Origin: Poseidonocella sp. HB161398
GTDB taxonomy: Bacteria > Pseudomonadota > Alphaproteobacteria > Rhodobacterales > Rhodobacteraceae
Direction: 5' to 3'
Length of the DNA stretch: 64,000 nucleotides
Assembly: GCF_005870025.1 (NCBI RefSeq)
Contig: NZ_VATA01000003.1
Coordinates: 228,685-292,684 of the forward strand
Shown here: positions 1-9,170 of the stretch, in pieces
Layout: each line of letters opens with the position of its first letter
Position numbering within the stretch: the stretch's first letter is position 1
Notes under the pieces: model-generated
What the model was told of the DNA's origin: nothing
Seen by the model: the letters and a program-made list of their open reading frames with translations, nothing else
Database searches by the model: none
Position numbers and translations under genes: made by a program

Positions 1-647
<647 letters not shown>

Positions 648-669
648 GCCCGGGTCCGTCCCGCGGGCC

Positions 670-1032
670 TCACTGCGGGACGAGGGCCGATTTCATGTCG
701 CTCCAGACCTGGAGTCGGCAGGCCCGCTGGTCGGTCAGCTTGGTGCCGAGCTCCTCGTGGAGCACGTTGAGATATTCCTTTTCGTTGAACGCGAAGCTGC
801 CTTCGGCCCCGGCATCGGCCATCAGCTTGGCCAGCCCCTTGATATGGCCCTCGGCCGCGCCCGAGAAGCTGGTCTCGCTGGTATTGCCGTTCAGGAAGTA
901 CTCGCCGCAAATGCCGTCGGCGACCTGCAGGATGGCCGAGATCGTCTGCGGGTCGAGCGCCGCCTGGGCGCGGAGCGGCGCGGCGGGCAGGAGGGCCAGG
1001 GCGGCGAGGAGAAGGGGCGCGCATGCGGTCAT
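670..1032 (-). CDS. Small secreted protein, paralogue of its neighbour
   Basis: About 120 residues, unknown function. It has an N-terminal signal peptide (MTACAPLLLAALALLPAAP) and a mature domain with two cysteines (ICGEYF and RACRLQVW). The mature part aligns over its whole length with the N-terminal half of the upstream gene (shared pattern LDxxTI, CGxY, EELG/EQLG, xRxCRLxxW), so the two are tandem paralogues. The ATG at 1032 lies 4 bp after the upstream stop, which points to one transcript. This copy lacks the C-terminal domain of its partner. An in-frame start at 1062 exists but would read through the upstream stop region and is less likely. Confidence 0.75.
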   Translation of the reverse strand: MTACAPLLLAALALLPAAPLRAQAALDPQTISAILQVADGICGEYFLNGNTSETSFSGAAEGHIKGLAKLMADAGAEGSFAFNEKEYLNVLHEELGTKLTDQRACRLQVWSDMKSALVPQ

Positions 1033-1036
1033 GGGA

Positions 1037-1705
1037 TCACCAGGGGGATTTGATGTAGGCATCGGGAACCTGCGTGCGGGCGATCGACAGCATCTCCTGC
1101 GCCGATTGCCGCGAGCCGACCGGGGTGACGACGGAGTAGTAGCCGTTCCTGAGATTCGGGTAGTCGCCGGTGCGGATGATCGCGGGCAGGAGCCCCAGCC
1201 CGGTGATCTCGCGCAGCCGCCGCTCGGCCCCGGCGCGGTCGGGAAAGCTGCCCATGATGACGAACCAGGCCGCCTCCGACGGGGTGTAGCGCGCGCTCTG
1301 GCCGCTGAAATCGGGAAGCGCCGCGGGCACCGGGGCCGTGACCGGCGCGGTGGCGACGAAGGCCTGGCCGACGATGCCCATCAGGTCGTTCCAGATCTCC
1401 AGCCGGCAGGTGCGCACATCGCTGAACTCGGCGCCGAGCTGTTCGCGCAGGAGGCCGACATACTGGGTCGAGGAGGTGGTCTGGCGGCTGGCATAGCCCT
1501 TTTCCTCCAGCGTCTCGGAGAGGGCGTCGAGCGAGTTGCGGATGTCGGTGTCGGATTTCGAGGCGGAGCCCGTGGCGTTGTAGTCGCCGCACATCAGGAT
1601 GGCCGTGCCGTAGATGTACTGGATCGTGTCGCGGTCGAGGCTTTCGGCGGAGGCCGCGCCCGCGGCGGCGGCCAGGGCCAGGACTGTCCCCAGGGTCTGA
1701 CGCAT
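1037..1705 (-). CDS. Secreted protein with SPOR-like C-terminal domain
   Basis: 222 residues with signal peptide. Residues ~25-115 form the cysteine-pair domain shared with the downstream 120-residue paralogue. Residues ~145-215 (from WFVIMGSFPDRAGAERR) look like a SPOR-type repeat, a fold that binds denuded peptidoglycan glycans; this assignment is by pattern only. The ATG at 1705 is chosen because GGGAGG sits 7 nt upstream; a GTG at 1711 is the alternative. The pair (this gene then 670-1032) is probably bicistronic. A periplasmic or cell-wall-associated role is inferred from the signal peptide and SPOR-like end. Confidence 0.75.
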   Translation of the reverse strand: MRQTLGTVLALAAAAGAASAESLDRDTIQYIYGTAILMCGDYNATGSASKSDTDIRNSLDALSETLEEKGYASRQTTSSTQYVGLLREQLGAEFSDVRTCRLEIWNDLMGIVGQAFVATAPVTAPVPAALPDFSGQSARYTPSEAAWFVIMGSFPDRAGAERRLREITGLGLLPAIIRTGDYPNLRNGYYSVVTPVGSRQSAQEMLSIARTQVPDAYIKSPW

Positions 1706-1840
1706 AGGCACCCCTCCCGTCCGGCAGCTCCCGCCGCCTCTTGACCAAAGGTAAACCTAATCCTGCAGGGCCGCAACTTTGAGTTGATCTCCTCGGACCG
1801 GGACGGGGGCGGACCCGCCTGCGCCGGTCCCGGAAACGCA

Positions 1841-1866
1841 AAAGGCCCCCGCGATGCGGGGGCCTT
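1841..1866 (-). terminator. Rho-independent terminator after the 63-residue protein gene
   Basis: Perfect 11 bp stem (AAGGCCCCCGC / GCGGGGGCCTT) with a 3 nt loop. On the reverse strand it is followed by a run of Ts (from AAAA on the forward strand), so it ends transcription of the gene at 1894-2085 and probably of cspA upstream. A near copy lies at 2648-2673. Confidence 0.85.
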
Positions 1867-1893
1867 CGAAGCGTCTGCCCGGGGGCGGGGGCA

Positions 1894-2085
1894 TCACTCT
1901 TCCTGGTCGGATGAGGACGTGTCCCTCGCCAGCCTTGCGGCCTTCAGCTTCGCTGTCTGTTCCGCACGTGCGCTGGCCTCGCTTTCGAGGATCAGCTTGG
2001 CCGCGGCCGCCGTTTTTTCGAAGGGCGACTTCGGCTTCTGCGGAGCCTCCCGGAATAATCCGGGAGAGGCTTTCTTTTTTGTCAT
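1894..2085 (-). CDS. Small basic/charged protein downstream of cspA
   Basis: 63 residues, Lys/Ala/Glu-rich (MTKKKASPGLF..., ending SSSDQEE), no recognised domain, no signal peptide. The start is supported by a strong ribosome site AAGGAG 5 nt before the ATG. It lies 51 bp downstream of the cold-shock gene on the same strand and is followed at once by a terminator, so the two probably share a transcript. I recall similar short ORFs beside cold-shock genes in this group but cannot confirm that here. Function unknown. Confidence 0.7.
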   Translation of the reverse strand: MTKKKASPGLFREAPQKPKSPFEKTAAAAKLILESEASARAEQTAKLKAARLARDTSSSDQEE

Positions 2086-2136
2086 GAGTCTCCTTGCGGC
2101 CGGCCGACCATGTCGGCACCTGGCCAGGTTGGAGAA

Positions 2137-2343
2137 TTATGCCAGTGCCAGATCGCGTGCCGATTGGCGGCCGTCACGGCCGGTCTCGATTTCGAACGTC
2201 ACTTTCTGTCCGTCATCGAGGTGGCTGATCCCGGCGCGCTCGACCGCGGAAATGTGCACGAACACATCCTTGTTGCCGCCGTCGGGCTGGATGAAGCCGA
2301 AGCCTTTGGTGGAGTTGAACCATTTCACGGTGCCAGTGGCCAT
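2137..2343 (-). CDS. CspA-family cold-shock protein
   Basis: 68-residue single cold-shock domain protein. RNP1 (KGFGFI) and RNP2 (VFVHIS) RNA-binding motifs are both intact, and the start MATGTVKWFN is typical. It acts as a cytoplasmic single-stranded nucleic-acid chaperone. A ribosome site (AGAAGGA) precedes the ATG by 9 nt. The start is preceded by ~115 nt of untranslated leader from the predicted promoter at 2465-2492; long leaders are usual for cold-shock genes and may control translation. Confidence 0.95.
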   Translation of the reverse strand: MATGTVKWFNSTKGFGFIQPDGGNKDVFVHISAVERAGISHLDDGQKVTFEIETGRDGRQSARDLALA

Positions 2344-2464
2344 CGTGGGATTTCCTTCTATTGATGCTGTCCACGGAATTGCGACAGCCCGGCCGGTCAG
2401 TACGAAAAGCAGACTGAAGCCGGTGAAGGAGACAGGTTGCGGTCGGAATAACTAAGCAGGTCCC
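2344..2464 (-). promoter_or_regulatory. Long 5' leader of the cold-shock gene
   Basis: About 115-120 nt between the predicted transcription start (near 2458) and the cspA-family ATG. No ORF is evident in it. By analogy with cspA leaders it may fold differently with temperature, but I did not identify a definite structure. Confidence 0.4.
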
Positions 2465-2492
2465 TATATAAACGGAATCGGCAAAATTGCAA
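2465..2492 (-). promoter_or_regulatory. Sigma70-type promoter for the cold-shock gene
   Basis: Reverse-strand TTGCAA (2487-2492) and TATATA (2465-2470) separated by 16 bp, in an AT-rich pocket of an otherwise very GC-rich region. Confidence 0.55.
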
Positions 2493-2647
2493 TGGCCCGG
2501 GAAAAATGTGCTCCGGCCCCGGCCGCATCCGGCGGGAAAGGGAGCGGTCCGGGAAAAGTCCCGGGCATGCGACAGGCGCCCCCGGCCGCGCATCGCGCCA
2601 CCGGGGACGGAAGGCGGGCTGCCGGGGCAGCAGGGGGCGGAACGGAA

Positions 2648-2673
2648 AAGGCCCCCGCGATGCGGAGGCCTTC
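2648..2673 (-). terminator. Rho-independent terminator after rplY
   Basis: Hairpin AAGGCCCCCGC / GCGGAGGCCTT with a 3 nt loop and one mismatch, followed on the reverse strand by TTTTCC. It lies ~27 bp after the rplY stop. It is nearly identical to the terminator at 1841-1866, including flanking bases. The rest of the 2344-2699 intergenic stretch holds only the cspA leader and promoter. Confidence 0.8.
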
Positions 2674-2699
2674 GGATCGGTTGCCAGAGGCGCCGGGGA

Positions 2700-3320
2700 T
2701 CACTCCTCTGCGGCGGCCTCTTCTTCCTCGTCAGCGGCACCGCCGCCGAGGCCTGCAGGGGCCTGCAGGTTGGCGATGACGAAGTCGCGGTCGATGGTCG
2801 GCGTGACGCCTTCCGGCAGCTGCGCGTCCGAGATGTGGATGGTGTCGCCGATCTTGCGGCCGGCCAGATCCACGACGATCTTCTCGGGGATGTCGCCGGC
2901 GGTCACGACCAGCTCGACCTCGGGACGGACCTCGGTCAGGACGCCGCCGCGCTTGAGGGCGGGGCACTGCTCGTGGTTGATGTATTCCACGTGGATGAAC
3001 AGGTTGATCTTCGACGCGCGGCGCAGGCGCATGAAGTCCACATGGGTCGGCAGGTCCTTGACCACGTCGCGCTGCACGGAACGGCAGATCACGCGCACGT
3101 CTTCCTGGCCCTCGATCTTCATGTTGAAGAGGGTCGAGAGGAAGCGGCCCTGCTTCAGGCGCTTCAGCAGGACGTTGAAGGGGATCTGGATCGCCTGCGG
3201 TTCGCCTTCGCCACCGTAGACAACGCCAGGCACCATGCCATTGCGGCGTGCTTCGCGAGCGGCCCCCTTGCCCGTCCCCGCGCGAACCTGGACTTCGAGA
3301 TCAGGAATCTCACCAGCCAT
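2700..3320 (-). CDS. rplY: 50S ribosomal protein L25/general stress protein Ctc
   Basis: 206 residues. The N-terminal L25 domain (residues ~5-95) binds 5S rRNA; the C-terminal TL5/Ctc-type beta domain (~100-190) is followed by an acidic tail ([11 protein letters not shown]). The ATG at 3320 has AGGAGA 7 nt upstream; longer in-frame extensions lack this. Its length matches the long L25 form of Alphaproteobacteria. pth, often the next gene, is not here; a terminator follows instead. Confidence 0.95.
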   Translation of the reverse strand: MAGEIPDLEVQVRAGTGKGAAREARRNGMVPGVVYGGEGEPQAIQIPFNVLLKRLKQGRFLSTLFNMKIEGQEDVRVICRSVQRDVVKDLPTHVDFMRLRRASKINLFIHVEYINHEQCPALKRGGVLTEVRPEVELVVTAGDIPEKIVVDLAGRKIGDTIHISDAQLPEGVTPTIDRDFVIANLQAPAGLGGGAADEEEEAAAEE

Positions 3321-3606
3321 AGTCTTATCTCCTAGATGAGTGGGCCGCCTCCAAGGGTGTCGGCCCGGATGAAGCGCGCGCATAGCCGAGAGGCGCCCCT
3401 TGCGCAAGGGAAAAGCGACCGCTGCGCCCCGCCGGGCGCCCGGCATGCACGGCGCTGCCCGGCGACGGGGCGGGCGGCAGGTCAGGCGGCGGGGGTCCGA
3501 CGCCCACCGATACTAAATACTCGGTTGATCGCAAGGGGGGCAGAGCCGCAGACTTTGCTCCAATGGCTGCCATAACGATACTCAACAGCCGCATTGGGAG
3601 GAAAAT
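3321..3606. other. Divergent intergenic region between rplY and gfa
   Basis: 286 bp, mostly GC-rich, no ORF supported. An AT-rich pocket at 3511-3529 (TACTAAATAC then TCGGTTGAT) is the best promoter candidate for gfa, ~80 bp before its start; no clear -35/-10 pair could be assigned. GGGAGGA at 3597-3603 is the gfa ribosome site. Confidence 0.4.
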
Positions 3607-4254
3607 ATGGGATTCTTGTCAAAGCTCTTCGGGACCGAAGGGCCGGCGCCCGCTGCCGCGTCCAAACCGGCAGTGCCGACCAGCGGGGTGAAGATCCACC
3701 CCTCCGTTGACAATGGCGTGTCTCCGGCCGCGCCCGGCTTTTCGGGAGGCACGCTGAAATGCAAATGCGGCTCCGACAAGGTCGAGGTGACGCTGACCGG
3801 ACAGACCGCGCATAACCATGTCTGCGGCTGCACCAAGTGCTGGAAGCCCGCAGGGGCGGTGTTCAGCCAGATCGCGGTCATCTCGCGCGACAATGTCACC
3901 GTCTCCGCGCATGCCGAGAAGCTTTCCATCGTCGATCCCTCCGCCGCGATCCAGCGCTATGCCTGCACCGGCTGCGGCACCCACATGTACGGGCGGATCG
4001 AGAACCAGGGGCATCCCTTCTACGGTCTCGACTTCGTGCATACCGAGCTGTCGCCGCAATCGGGCTGGTCGCCGGCCGAATTCGCGGCCTTCGTCTCCTC
4101 GATCATCGAGTCGGGCGTCGATCCCTCGCGGATGGACGGGATCCGCGCGCGGCTGAGGGAGCTGGGGCTCGAGCCCTATGACTGCCTGTCGCCGCCCTTG
4201 ATGGATGCCATCGCCACCCATGTCGCCAAGCAGAGCGGAGCGCTGCCGGCCTGA
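3607..4254 (+). CDS. gfa: S-(hydroxymethyl)glutathione synthase
   Basis: 215 residues; glutathione-dependent formaldehyde-activating enzyme (Gfa/CENP-V fold) that speeds condensation of formaldehyde with glutathione, the entry step of the pathway completed by flhA and fghA at 12.9-14.9 kb. Zinc-binding cysteines are all present: C52/C54, C73/C75/C78 (CGCTKC) and C120/C123 (CTGCGTH). GGGAGGA precedes the ATG. Residues 1-35 form a Pro/Ala-rich leader after a MGFLSKLFG start, not needed for the fold. The first gene of the C1 island, it is followed by a regulatory module on the same strand. Confidence 0.95.
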   Translation: MGFLSKLFGTEGPAPAAASKPAVPTSGVKIHPSVDNGVSPAAPGFSGGTLKCKCGSDKVEVTLTGQTAHNHVCGCTKCWKPAGAVFSQIAVISRDNVTVSAHAEKLSIVDPSAAIQRYACTGCGTHMYGRIENQGHPFYGLDFVHTELSPQSGWSPAEFAAFVSSIIESGVDPSRMDGIRARLRELGLEPYDCLSPPLMDAIATHVAKQSGALPA

Positions 4255-4335
4255 CCGGACAGGCGCCTGAGGGCGTGGCTGGTTGTTGCGTCATGCCGCT
4301 CTTTGATGTTTGTTCGACTCAGGGAGGACTACGAA

Positions 4336-5049
4336 ATGAAGCATGACCGATTGATTTCGGGGGGTAGGGCGATTCGCTCTGTCCTCGTGATCGACGACCA
4401 TCCGCTCTATGCCTATGCGCTGACCACGGCCCTGGCCCATGTCTTCGACGGCTGCAAGGTGGAGACCGCCGTCACGCTCAAGGAGGGGCTGAAGGCGGTG
4501 GGCACGGGGACGGGGCCGGATCTGGTCCTTCTCGACCTGCGCCTGCCGGATGCCTCGGGCCTGTCTGGCCTGATCCGCCTGAAGGAGCGGCTGCCGGAGA
4601 CCCCGGTGGTCATCATCTCGGCCCAGACCTCGGTCGATGTCGTGCAGTCGCTGATGGAGCTGGGCGCGGCGGGCTTCGTGCCGAAGGACCTGCCGCTGCC
4701 CGCGATCGAGCAGGCGCTGTGCGAGGTGCGCCGGGGCAACCGCTACCTGCCGCTGGAATTCCAGGACGCGCTGCGCCGCCGCCCGGCCGCGCCGAGCGAG
4801 CTGGAGAATGTCAGCCGCCGCATCGCCGAGCTCTCGCCCCAGCAGATGCGCATCATGAAGCTGATCTGCGCGGGCAAGGCCAACAAGCAGATCGCCTACG
4901 AGCTGTCGCTGGCCGAGGCCACGGTCAAGGCGCATGTCACAGCGCTCTTGCGGCGGCTCGGCGTGCAGAACCGGACCCAGGCCGCGGTGATGATGGAAAG
5001 CGTCAGCCTGGAGGACGAAGCCGGGGAGACGCTCAGGCTCCGTGGGTAA
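4336..5049 (+). CDS. NarL/LuxR-family response regulator (module 1)
   Basis: 237 residues. The N-terminal receiver (residues ~14-130) has the acidic pair in VIDDHP, phospho-acceptor Asp67 (LLDLRLPD) and the conserved Lys (VPKD). The C-terminal LuxR-type HTH (~170-230) contains NKQIAYELSLAEATVKAHV. The ATG at 4336 is preferred over 4303 because AGGGAGGA lies 8 nt before it. It overlaps the FIST gene by 8 nt, so the two are translationally coupled, and the cognate kinase follows. It is paralogous to 40075-40788. Regulators of this type next to glutathione-dependent formaldehyde genes are known in Rhodobacter sphaeroides (Afd and Rfd systems) and Paracoccus (FlhSR); control of this island is therefore likely. 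Confidence 0.9.
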   Translation: MKHDRLISGGRAIRSVLVIDDHPLYAYALTTALAHVFDGCKVETAVTLKEGLKAVGTGTGPDLVLLDLRLPDASGLSGLIRLKERLPETPVVIISAQTSVDVVQSLMELGAAGFVPKDLPLPAIEQALCEVRRGNRYLPLEFQDALRRRPAAPSELENVSRRIAELSPQQMRIMKLICAGKANKQIAYELSLAEATVKAHVTALLRRLGVQNRTQAAVMMESVSLEDEAGETLRLRG

Positions 5050-6226
5050 CCTGATCGCCGATCCCGTCGCGCGGAGCTCCGGCGCCGCGGCTGCGCCCGT
5101 CGCGGTCGCGGTCTCGCGCGAGACCGATCCCGGGCGCGCCGTGGCGGAGGTCGCGGCAGAGCTGGCGGGGACCGATATCTGCTTCCTGCTGGTCTTCGCC
5201 CCCGCCGCGCTGGAGCGCGAGGGCCTGGCCGCCGCGCTCAACACCGCCTTCTCCGGCCTGCCGGTCTTCGGCTGCTCCTCGGCGGGACAGATCACGCCCG
5301 AGGGCTACGAGACCGGGGCGCTGCTGGCCATCGCCTTCCCGAAGGCGCATTTCCGCTGCGCCTCGCTCTTGATCTCTCCGCTGAAGCCGCTGGCGATCAG
5401 CCGCATCTCGCGCGATCTGCGGCGGCTGGCCTCGCGCTTCCCGCGCACGGCGAAATGGAACCGCTTCGCGCTGACCTTCGCCGACGGGCTGTCGAAGCAG
5501 GAGGACATGCTGGTCGCCACCATGGTCACCACGCTGGAGGATCTGCCCTGCTTCGGGGGCTCGGCGGCGGACGACCATGATTTCGCCGAGACCTTCGTGC
5601 TGCATGGCGGGCGCTTCCTGACCGATGCCGCCGTCGTGCTGCTGATCGAGACCGACATGGAATTCGCGGGGCTGGGCTTCGACCATTTCCTGCCCTCGGA
5701 CCAGCACATGGTCGTCACCCGCGCCAATCCCGAAGAGCGGATCGTGATGGAACTGAACGGCGCTCCGGCCGCGGAGGAATATGCCCGCCAGCTGGGGCTG
5801 GGCGTGGACGAGCTGACGCCAAAGGTCTTCGCCGAGAACCCGGTGCTGGTGCGCAACAACGCCATGTACCATGTGCGCGGCATCCAGCAGGCGCTGCCCG
5901 ACGGCTCGCTCAGCTTCCTGTCTGCGATCGAGGACGGGCTCTTGCTGACGCTGGGCGAGGGGCAGGACCTGATCGCCAAGCTGCGCGCCGGGCTCGATGT
6001 CACCGATGCCAAGGGCAGGCGGCCCGATTTCATCCTCGGCTTCGACTGCTACCTGCGCAAGCTGGAGCTCGGCCAGAAATCCCTCACCGGCGCGGCCTCC
6101 GATCTTCTGAAGGAGCACCGCGTCATCGGCTTCAACACCTATGGCGAACAGCATTGCGGCGTGCATGTGAACCAGACCTTCGTCGGCGTCGCCTTTTTCG
6201 GACCGTCATGGACCACCCTTCTCTGA
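5042..6226 (+). CDS. FIST-domain sensor protein (module 1)
   Basis: 394 residues, FIST N domain (~20-220) followed by FIST C domain (~230-380; VIGFNTYGEQHCGVHVNQT near the end). FIST proteins are predicted small-ligand sensors linked to signalling; there are no membrane segments, so this one should be cytoplasmic. The GTG start lies inside the last codons of the response regulator and the end overlaps the kinase start by 19 nt, so all three genes form one tightly coupled operon. Paralogue of 38909-39943. It probably passes a signal (possibly a C1 metabolite) to the kinase; that is inference. Confidence 0.88.
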   Translation: MGNLIADPVARSSGAAAAPVAVAVSRETDPGRAVAEVAAELAGTDICFLLVFAPAALEREGLAAALNTAFSGLPVFGCSSAGQITPEGYETGALLAIAFPKAHFRCASLLISPLKPLAISRISRDLRRLASRFPRTAKWNRFALTFADGLSKQEDMLVATMVTTLEDLPCFGGSAADDHDFAETFVLHGGRFLTDAAVVLLIETDMEFAGLGFDHFLPSDQHMVVTRANPEERIVMELNGAPAAEEYARQLGLGVDELTPKVFAENPVLVRNNAMYHVRGIQQALPDGSLSFLSAIEDGLLLTLGEGQDLIAKLRAGLDVTDAKGRRPDFILGFDCYLRKLELGQKSLTGAASDLLKEHRVIGFNTYGEQHCGVHVNQTFVGVAFFGPSWTTLL

Positions 6227-8460
6227 TCAATCCCCAGGACCCGCCCGAGCTGCAGGTCGAGAAGCAGGCGCGCATCATCGACGCGCTCCTGCGCCGCAAT
6301 GCGCGCCAGCACACGGTGGGGCAGTCGGCCTATGCCGCCTTCCAGTCCGCCGTGACGCTGCAGGAACAGGTCTGGGCCAAGACCCGCGACCTGGAGCGCG
6401 CCTCCTCCGAGCTGGAGCAGCTGCGCTTCGACCGCGAGAAGAGCCGCAAGACCCTGACCGAGGCGCTCTCCGTCATGGAGGGGGGCTTCGCGCTTTTCAC
6501 CGACGGGCGGCTCGACATCTGCAACGACCTCTTCGAGACGCTGCTGCCCGATGTCTCGCACCTGATCCGCCCCGGGCTGAGCGTGCCGGCCTATTTCGAC
6601 GCGCTGCGCGCCTCGGGCCATGTGCTGAACCAGGACGGCCGCACCCGCGAGGCGCTGGCCCGCGCCCGCGACATGCCGCGTGGGCAGACGGTCAACAGCT
6701 TCGTCGTCGGGCTGATCGGCGACCGCTGGTTCCAGTTCTCGCTGCAGCGCAGCAGCTCGGACAACCAGATCATCCTGCAGACCGACATCTCGGACATCGT
6801 GCGGCGGGCGCGGCGCGAGAAGGACCACCTGATCGACATGCATGCCCATTACATGCAGGCGGCCTTCGATCACATGTCCTCGGGGCTCGGCACCTTCTCC
6901 CGCGAGGGCGAGCTGCTGCTGCACAACGACCGCTTCCGCGACCTTCTCGGCCTGCCGGTGCGGCTGGTTCGCGGCGGTACCTGCTTTGCCGAGATCCTCG
7001 ATTTCATCCGCACGGGGTATGACATCCAGGTGGAGGACCTGCTGGATTTCTCCAACTGGCGCCAGGTGCTGCGCGACGAGGGGCGGATCCGCAAGCGGCT
7101 GCGCCATCCCTCGGGGCGGGTGCTGGGGCTGCATGTCCATCTGCTGCCCGACCGCGGCTTCCTCGCCGACATCGCCGACATCACGCTGGAGGTGCAGGCG
7201 ACCGAGCTGCTGGAGCGGCGCGTGGACGAGCGCACCTCGGAGCTGACCGCCGCGCATGAGGCGCTGCTCGAGCAGCACGAGCGCCAGGCGGTGGTCAAGG
7301 AGGAGCTGAAGCGCGCCAAGGAGCTGGCCGAAGAGGCGGTGACCTCGAAGACCCGCTTCCTGGCCGCGGCCAGCCATGACCTGCTGCAGCCCGCCAATGC
7401 CGCCAAGCTGCTCCTGTCCTCGCTCGCCGAGAAGGCGCGCGACAGCGAGCTGATCGGCATGGTGGAGCGGCTGCAGGGCTCGTTTGCCTCGATGGAGTCG
7501 CTCCTGCAGGCGATCCTCGACATTTCGCGGCTGGATTCCACCGGCACCGATCTCAGCCCCTCGCCGGTCTGCCTCGGCCCGCTGATGAGCTCCATCGTCG
7601 AGGACCAGGCGCCCCTGGCCGCGCAGAAGCGCGTGCGCCTCTCGGTGGTGCCCAGTTCCGCCTGGGTGATGAGCGACCAGCGCTACCTGCTGCGCTCGAT
7701 CCAGAACCTGGTGGTGAACGCCATCCAGTACACCGCGGAGGGGCGCGTGCTGCTCGGCTGCCGCCAGAGGGGGGAGGACGTCGTGCTGGAGGTCTGGGAT
7801 ACCGGGATGGGGATCAGTCCCGAGGACCAGCAGAAGATCTTCAAGGAATTCACCCGCGCCGGCGGCGAGAAGGCGGGGCCCGGCATGGGGCTGGGGCTGA
7901 GCATCGTCGACCGCACCTGCCGGCTGCTCGGCCATCGCCTGTCGGTGCGCTCGACGCCCGGCGTCGGCTCGGTCTTCTCCATCGCCATGCCGCGGGTCGA
8001 CGCGCCGCGGGTCAGCCAGCCTGTGCCGATGACGGGCACCGACCTGACCGGGGAGGAGCTCGACCTGCTGATCCTGGTGATCGAGAACGACCCCGACCTG
8101 CTTTTCGCCACCGTGCAGGTGCTGGAGGGCTGGGGCGCCTCGGTCTTCGGCACCTGCTCGGCGGAGGAGGCGCTGGCCGTGACCGCCGATATCGGCATCC
8201 CGCCGGACCTGATCCTGGCCGACTACCACCTGGATGACGGCGCGACCGGCGTCGACGCGATTGCCGCCGTGCGCCGCGCCGCGGGCGCCTCGATCCCGGC
8301 GATCATGGTCACGGCCGACCGCTCGACCGAGCTGCTCTGGACCGCCCGCTCGATGGGGGCGGAGGTGCTGACCAAGCCGGTGGACCTGCAGAAGCTGCGC
8401 CGCCGCATCGCCGCCGCGATGCGCGAGCGCAACGCCTTTTCCGCGATGACGGCGTCCTGA
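6208..8460 (+). CDS. Soluble hybrid histidine kinase (module 1)
   Basis: 750 residues without membrane segments. Order: N-terminal helical region (1-80), two PAS-like domains (~85-200 and ~225-340), a coiled-coil linker (~340-380), HisKA with phospho-acceptor His390 (AASHDLLQP), HATPase with N box (NAIQYT) and G boxes (DTGMGI, GMGLGLSI), then a C-terminal receiver with intact phospho-acceptor Asp672 (LILADYH) and Lys (LTKPVD). The ATG at 6208 overlaps the FIST gene by 19 nt. The paralogous kinase at 36676-38904 has lost the receiver Asp. A role in sensing formaldehyde, methanol or a FIST-bound ligand is inferred from context. Confidence 0.9.
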   Translation: MDHPSLINPQDPPELQVEKQARIIDALLRRNARQHTVGQSAYAAFQSAVTLQEQVWAKTRDLERASSELEQLRFDREKSRKTLTEALSVMEGGFALFTDGRLDICNDLFETLLPDVSHLIRPGLSVPAYFDALRASGHVLNQDGRTREALARARDMPRGQTVNSFVVGLIGDRWFQFSLQRSSSDNQIILQTDISDIVRRARREKDHLIDMHAHYMQAAFDHMSSGLGTFSREGELLLHNDRFRDLLGLPVRLVRGGTCFAEILDFIRTGYDIQVEDLLDFSNWRQVLRDEGRIRKRLRHPSGRVLGLHVHLLPDRGFLADIADITLEVQATELLERRVDERTSELTAAHEALLEQHERQAVVKEELKRAKELAEEAVTSKTRFLAAASHDLLQPANAAKLLLSSLAEKARDSELIGMVERLQGSFASMESLLQAILDISRLDSTGTDLSPSPVCLGPLMSSIVEDQAPLAAQKRVRLSVVPSSAWVMSDQRYLLRSIQNLVVNAIQYTAEGRVLLGCRQRGEDVVLEVWDTGMGISPEDQQKIFKEFTRAGGEKAGPGMGLGLSIVDRTCRLLGHRLSVRSTPGVGSVFSIAMPRVDAPRVSQPVPMTGTDLTGEELDLLILVIENDPDLLFATVQVLEGWGASVFGTCSAEEALAVTADIGIPPDLILADYHLDDGATGVDAIAAVRRAAGASIPAIMVTADRSTELLWTARSMGAEVLTKPVDLQKLRRRIAAAMRERNAFSAMTAS

Positions 8461-8492
8461 GCGCCCCGCGGCAGACTTGAGGGAGGAAGACG

Positions 8493-9170
8493 ATGAAGAC
8501 ATGCCTGATGGCCTTGGCGCTGGGCGCCGGGCTGGCCCTGGCCGCGCCCGCGGCCGCCCCGGCGGCCGAGACCGTGGCGCCCTATGCGCTGCTCTTCCGC
8601 GAGGGCACGCTCGATGCGCTGCCGCATGACCGCGCGCTGATCTACCAGCGGCAGGTGACGCTGCCCGCCGACGAGGACTTCGCCCTGCGCCAGAGCGGCG
8701 CGCTGCGGCTGGCCTTCGCCGAGGAGGCGGAGGACGAGGTGCGGCTGGGCTTCGGCCCGGATGCGCAGAGCACCCATGTCGTCGGCAGCTTCCCGGCCAG
8801 CGTCGGCAACCCGCTGATCATGTACCACATGGAGACCGTGGTGCGGGACATGGCGCAGATCACCGGCGGCAGCCAGTTCTACATCCGCAACCGCATGAAG
8901 GACGCGCTCTCGCGCCCTGCCGAGGTCGAGGATGTCACCGTCGAGGGGGCCGAGGGGCCGGTCGCGGCGCGGCAGGTGGTCTTCCGTCCCTTCGAGGGCG
9001 ACGCCAATGCGGCGCGCATGCAGGGCTTCGGCGGCCTGGAAATCCGCGCAGTGATGAGCGCCGAGATCCCCGGCTGGTACCGCAGCCTCTCGGCCGAGGT
9101 GCCCGACGGCAAGGGCGGGATCGCCTACAGCTCGGAGATCGTCTTCGAGGCCGCGGAGGCGGCGCCATGA
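8493..9170 (+). CDS. Periplasmic protein of unknown function in the C1 island
   Basis: 225 residues with a signal peptide (MKTCLMALALGAGLALAAP then PAAAPAAE). The mature domain is rich in beta-strand patterns and contains no cysteine. No family recognised. It starts 32 bp after the kinase with GAGGGAGGA upstream and overlaps the next gene by ATGA. Its place between a regulator and quinoprotein-relay genes suggests a periplasmic role in methanol oxidation, but nothing in the sequence fixes it. Confidence 0.75.
   Translation: MKTCLMALALGAGLALAAPAAAPAAETVAPYALLFREGTLDALPHDRALIYQRQVTLPADEDFALRQSGALRLAFAEEAEDEVRLGFGPDAQSTHVVGSFPASVGNPLIMYHMETVVRDMAQITGGSQFYIRNRMKDALSRPAEVEDVTVEGAEGPVAARQVVFRPFEGDANAARMQGFGGLEIRAVMSAEIPGWYRSLSAEVPDGKGGIAYSSEIVFEAAEAAP

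Noticed and set aside
1774..1786. CAACTTTGAGTTG inverted repeat upstream of the SPOR-like gene
   Set aside because: Only 5 bp arms and no second copy; too weak to call an operator.
1784..2455. Forward open frames over the cold-shock gene
   Set aside because: The reverse strand carries cspA, a good ribosome site and a terminator; the forward frames have neither.
6139..8502. 787-codon open frame antisense to the module-1 kinase
   Set aside because: Arg/His/Gln-rich shadow translation; the sense frame is a complete histidine kinase.
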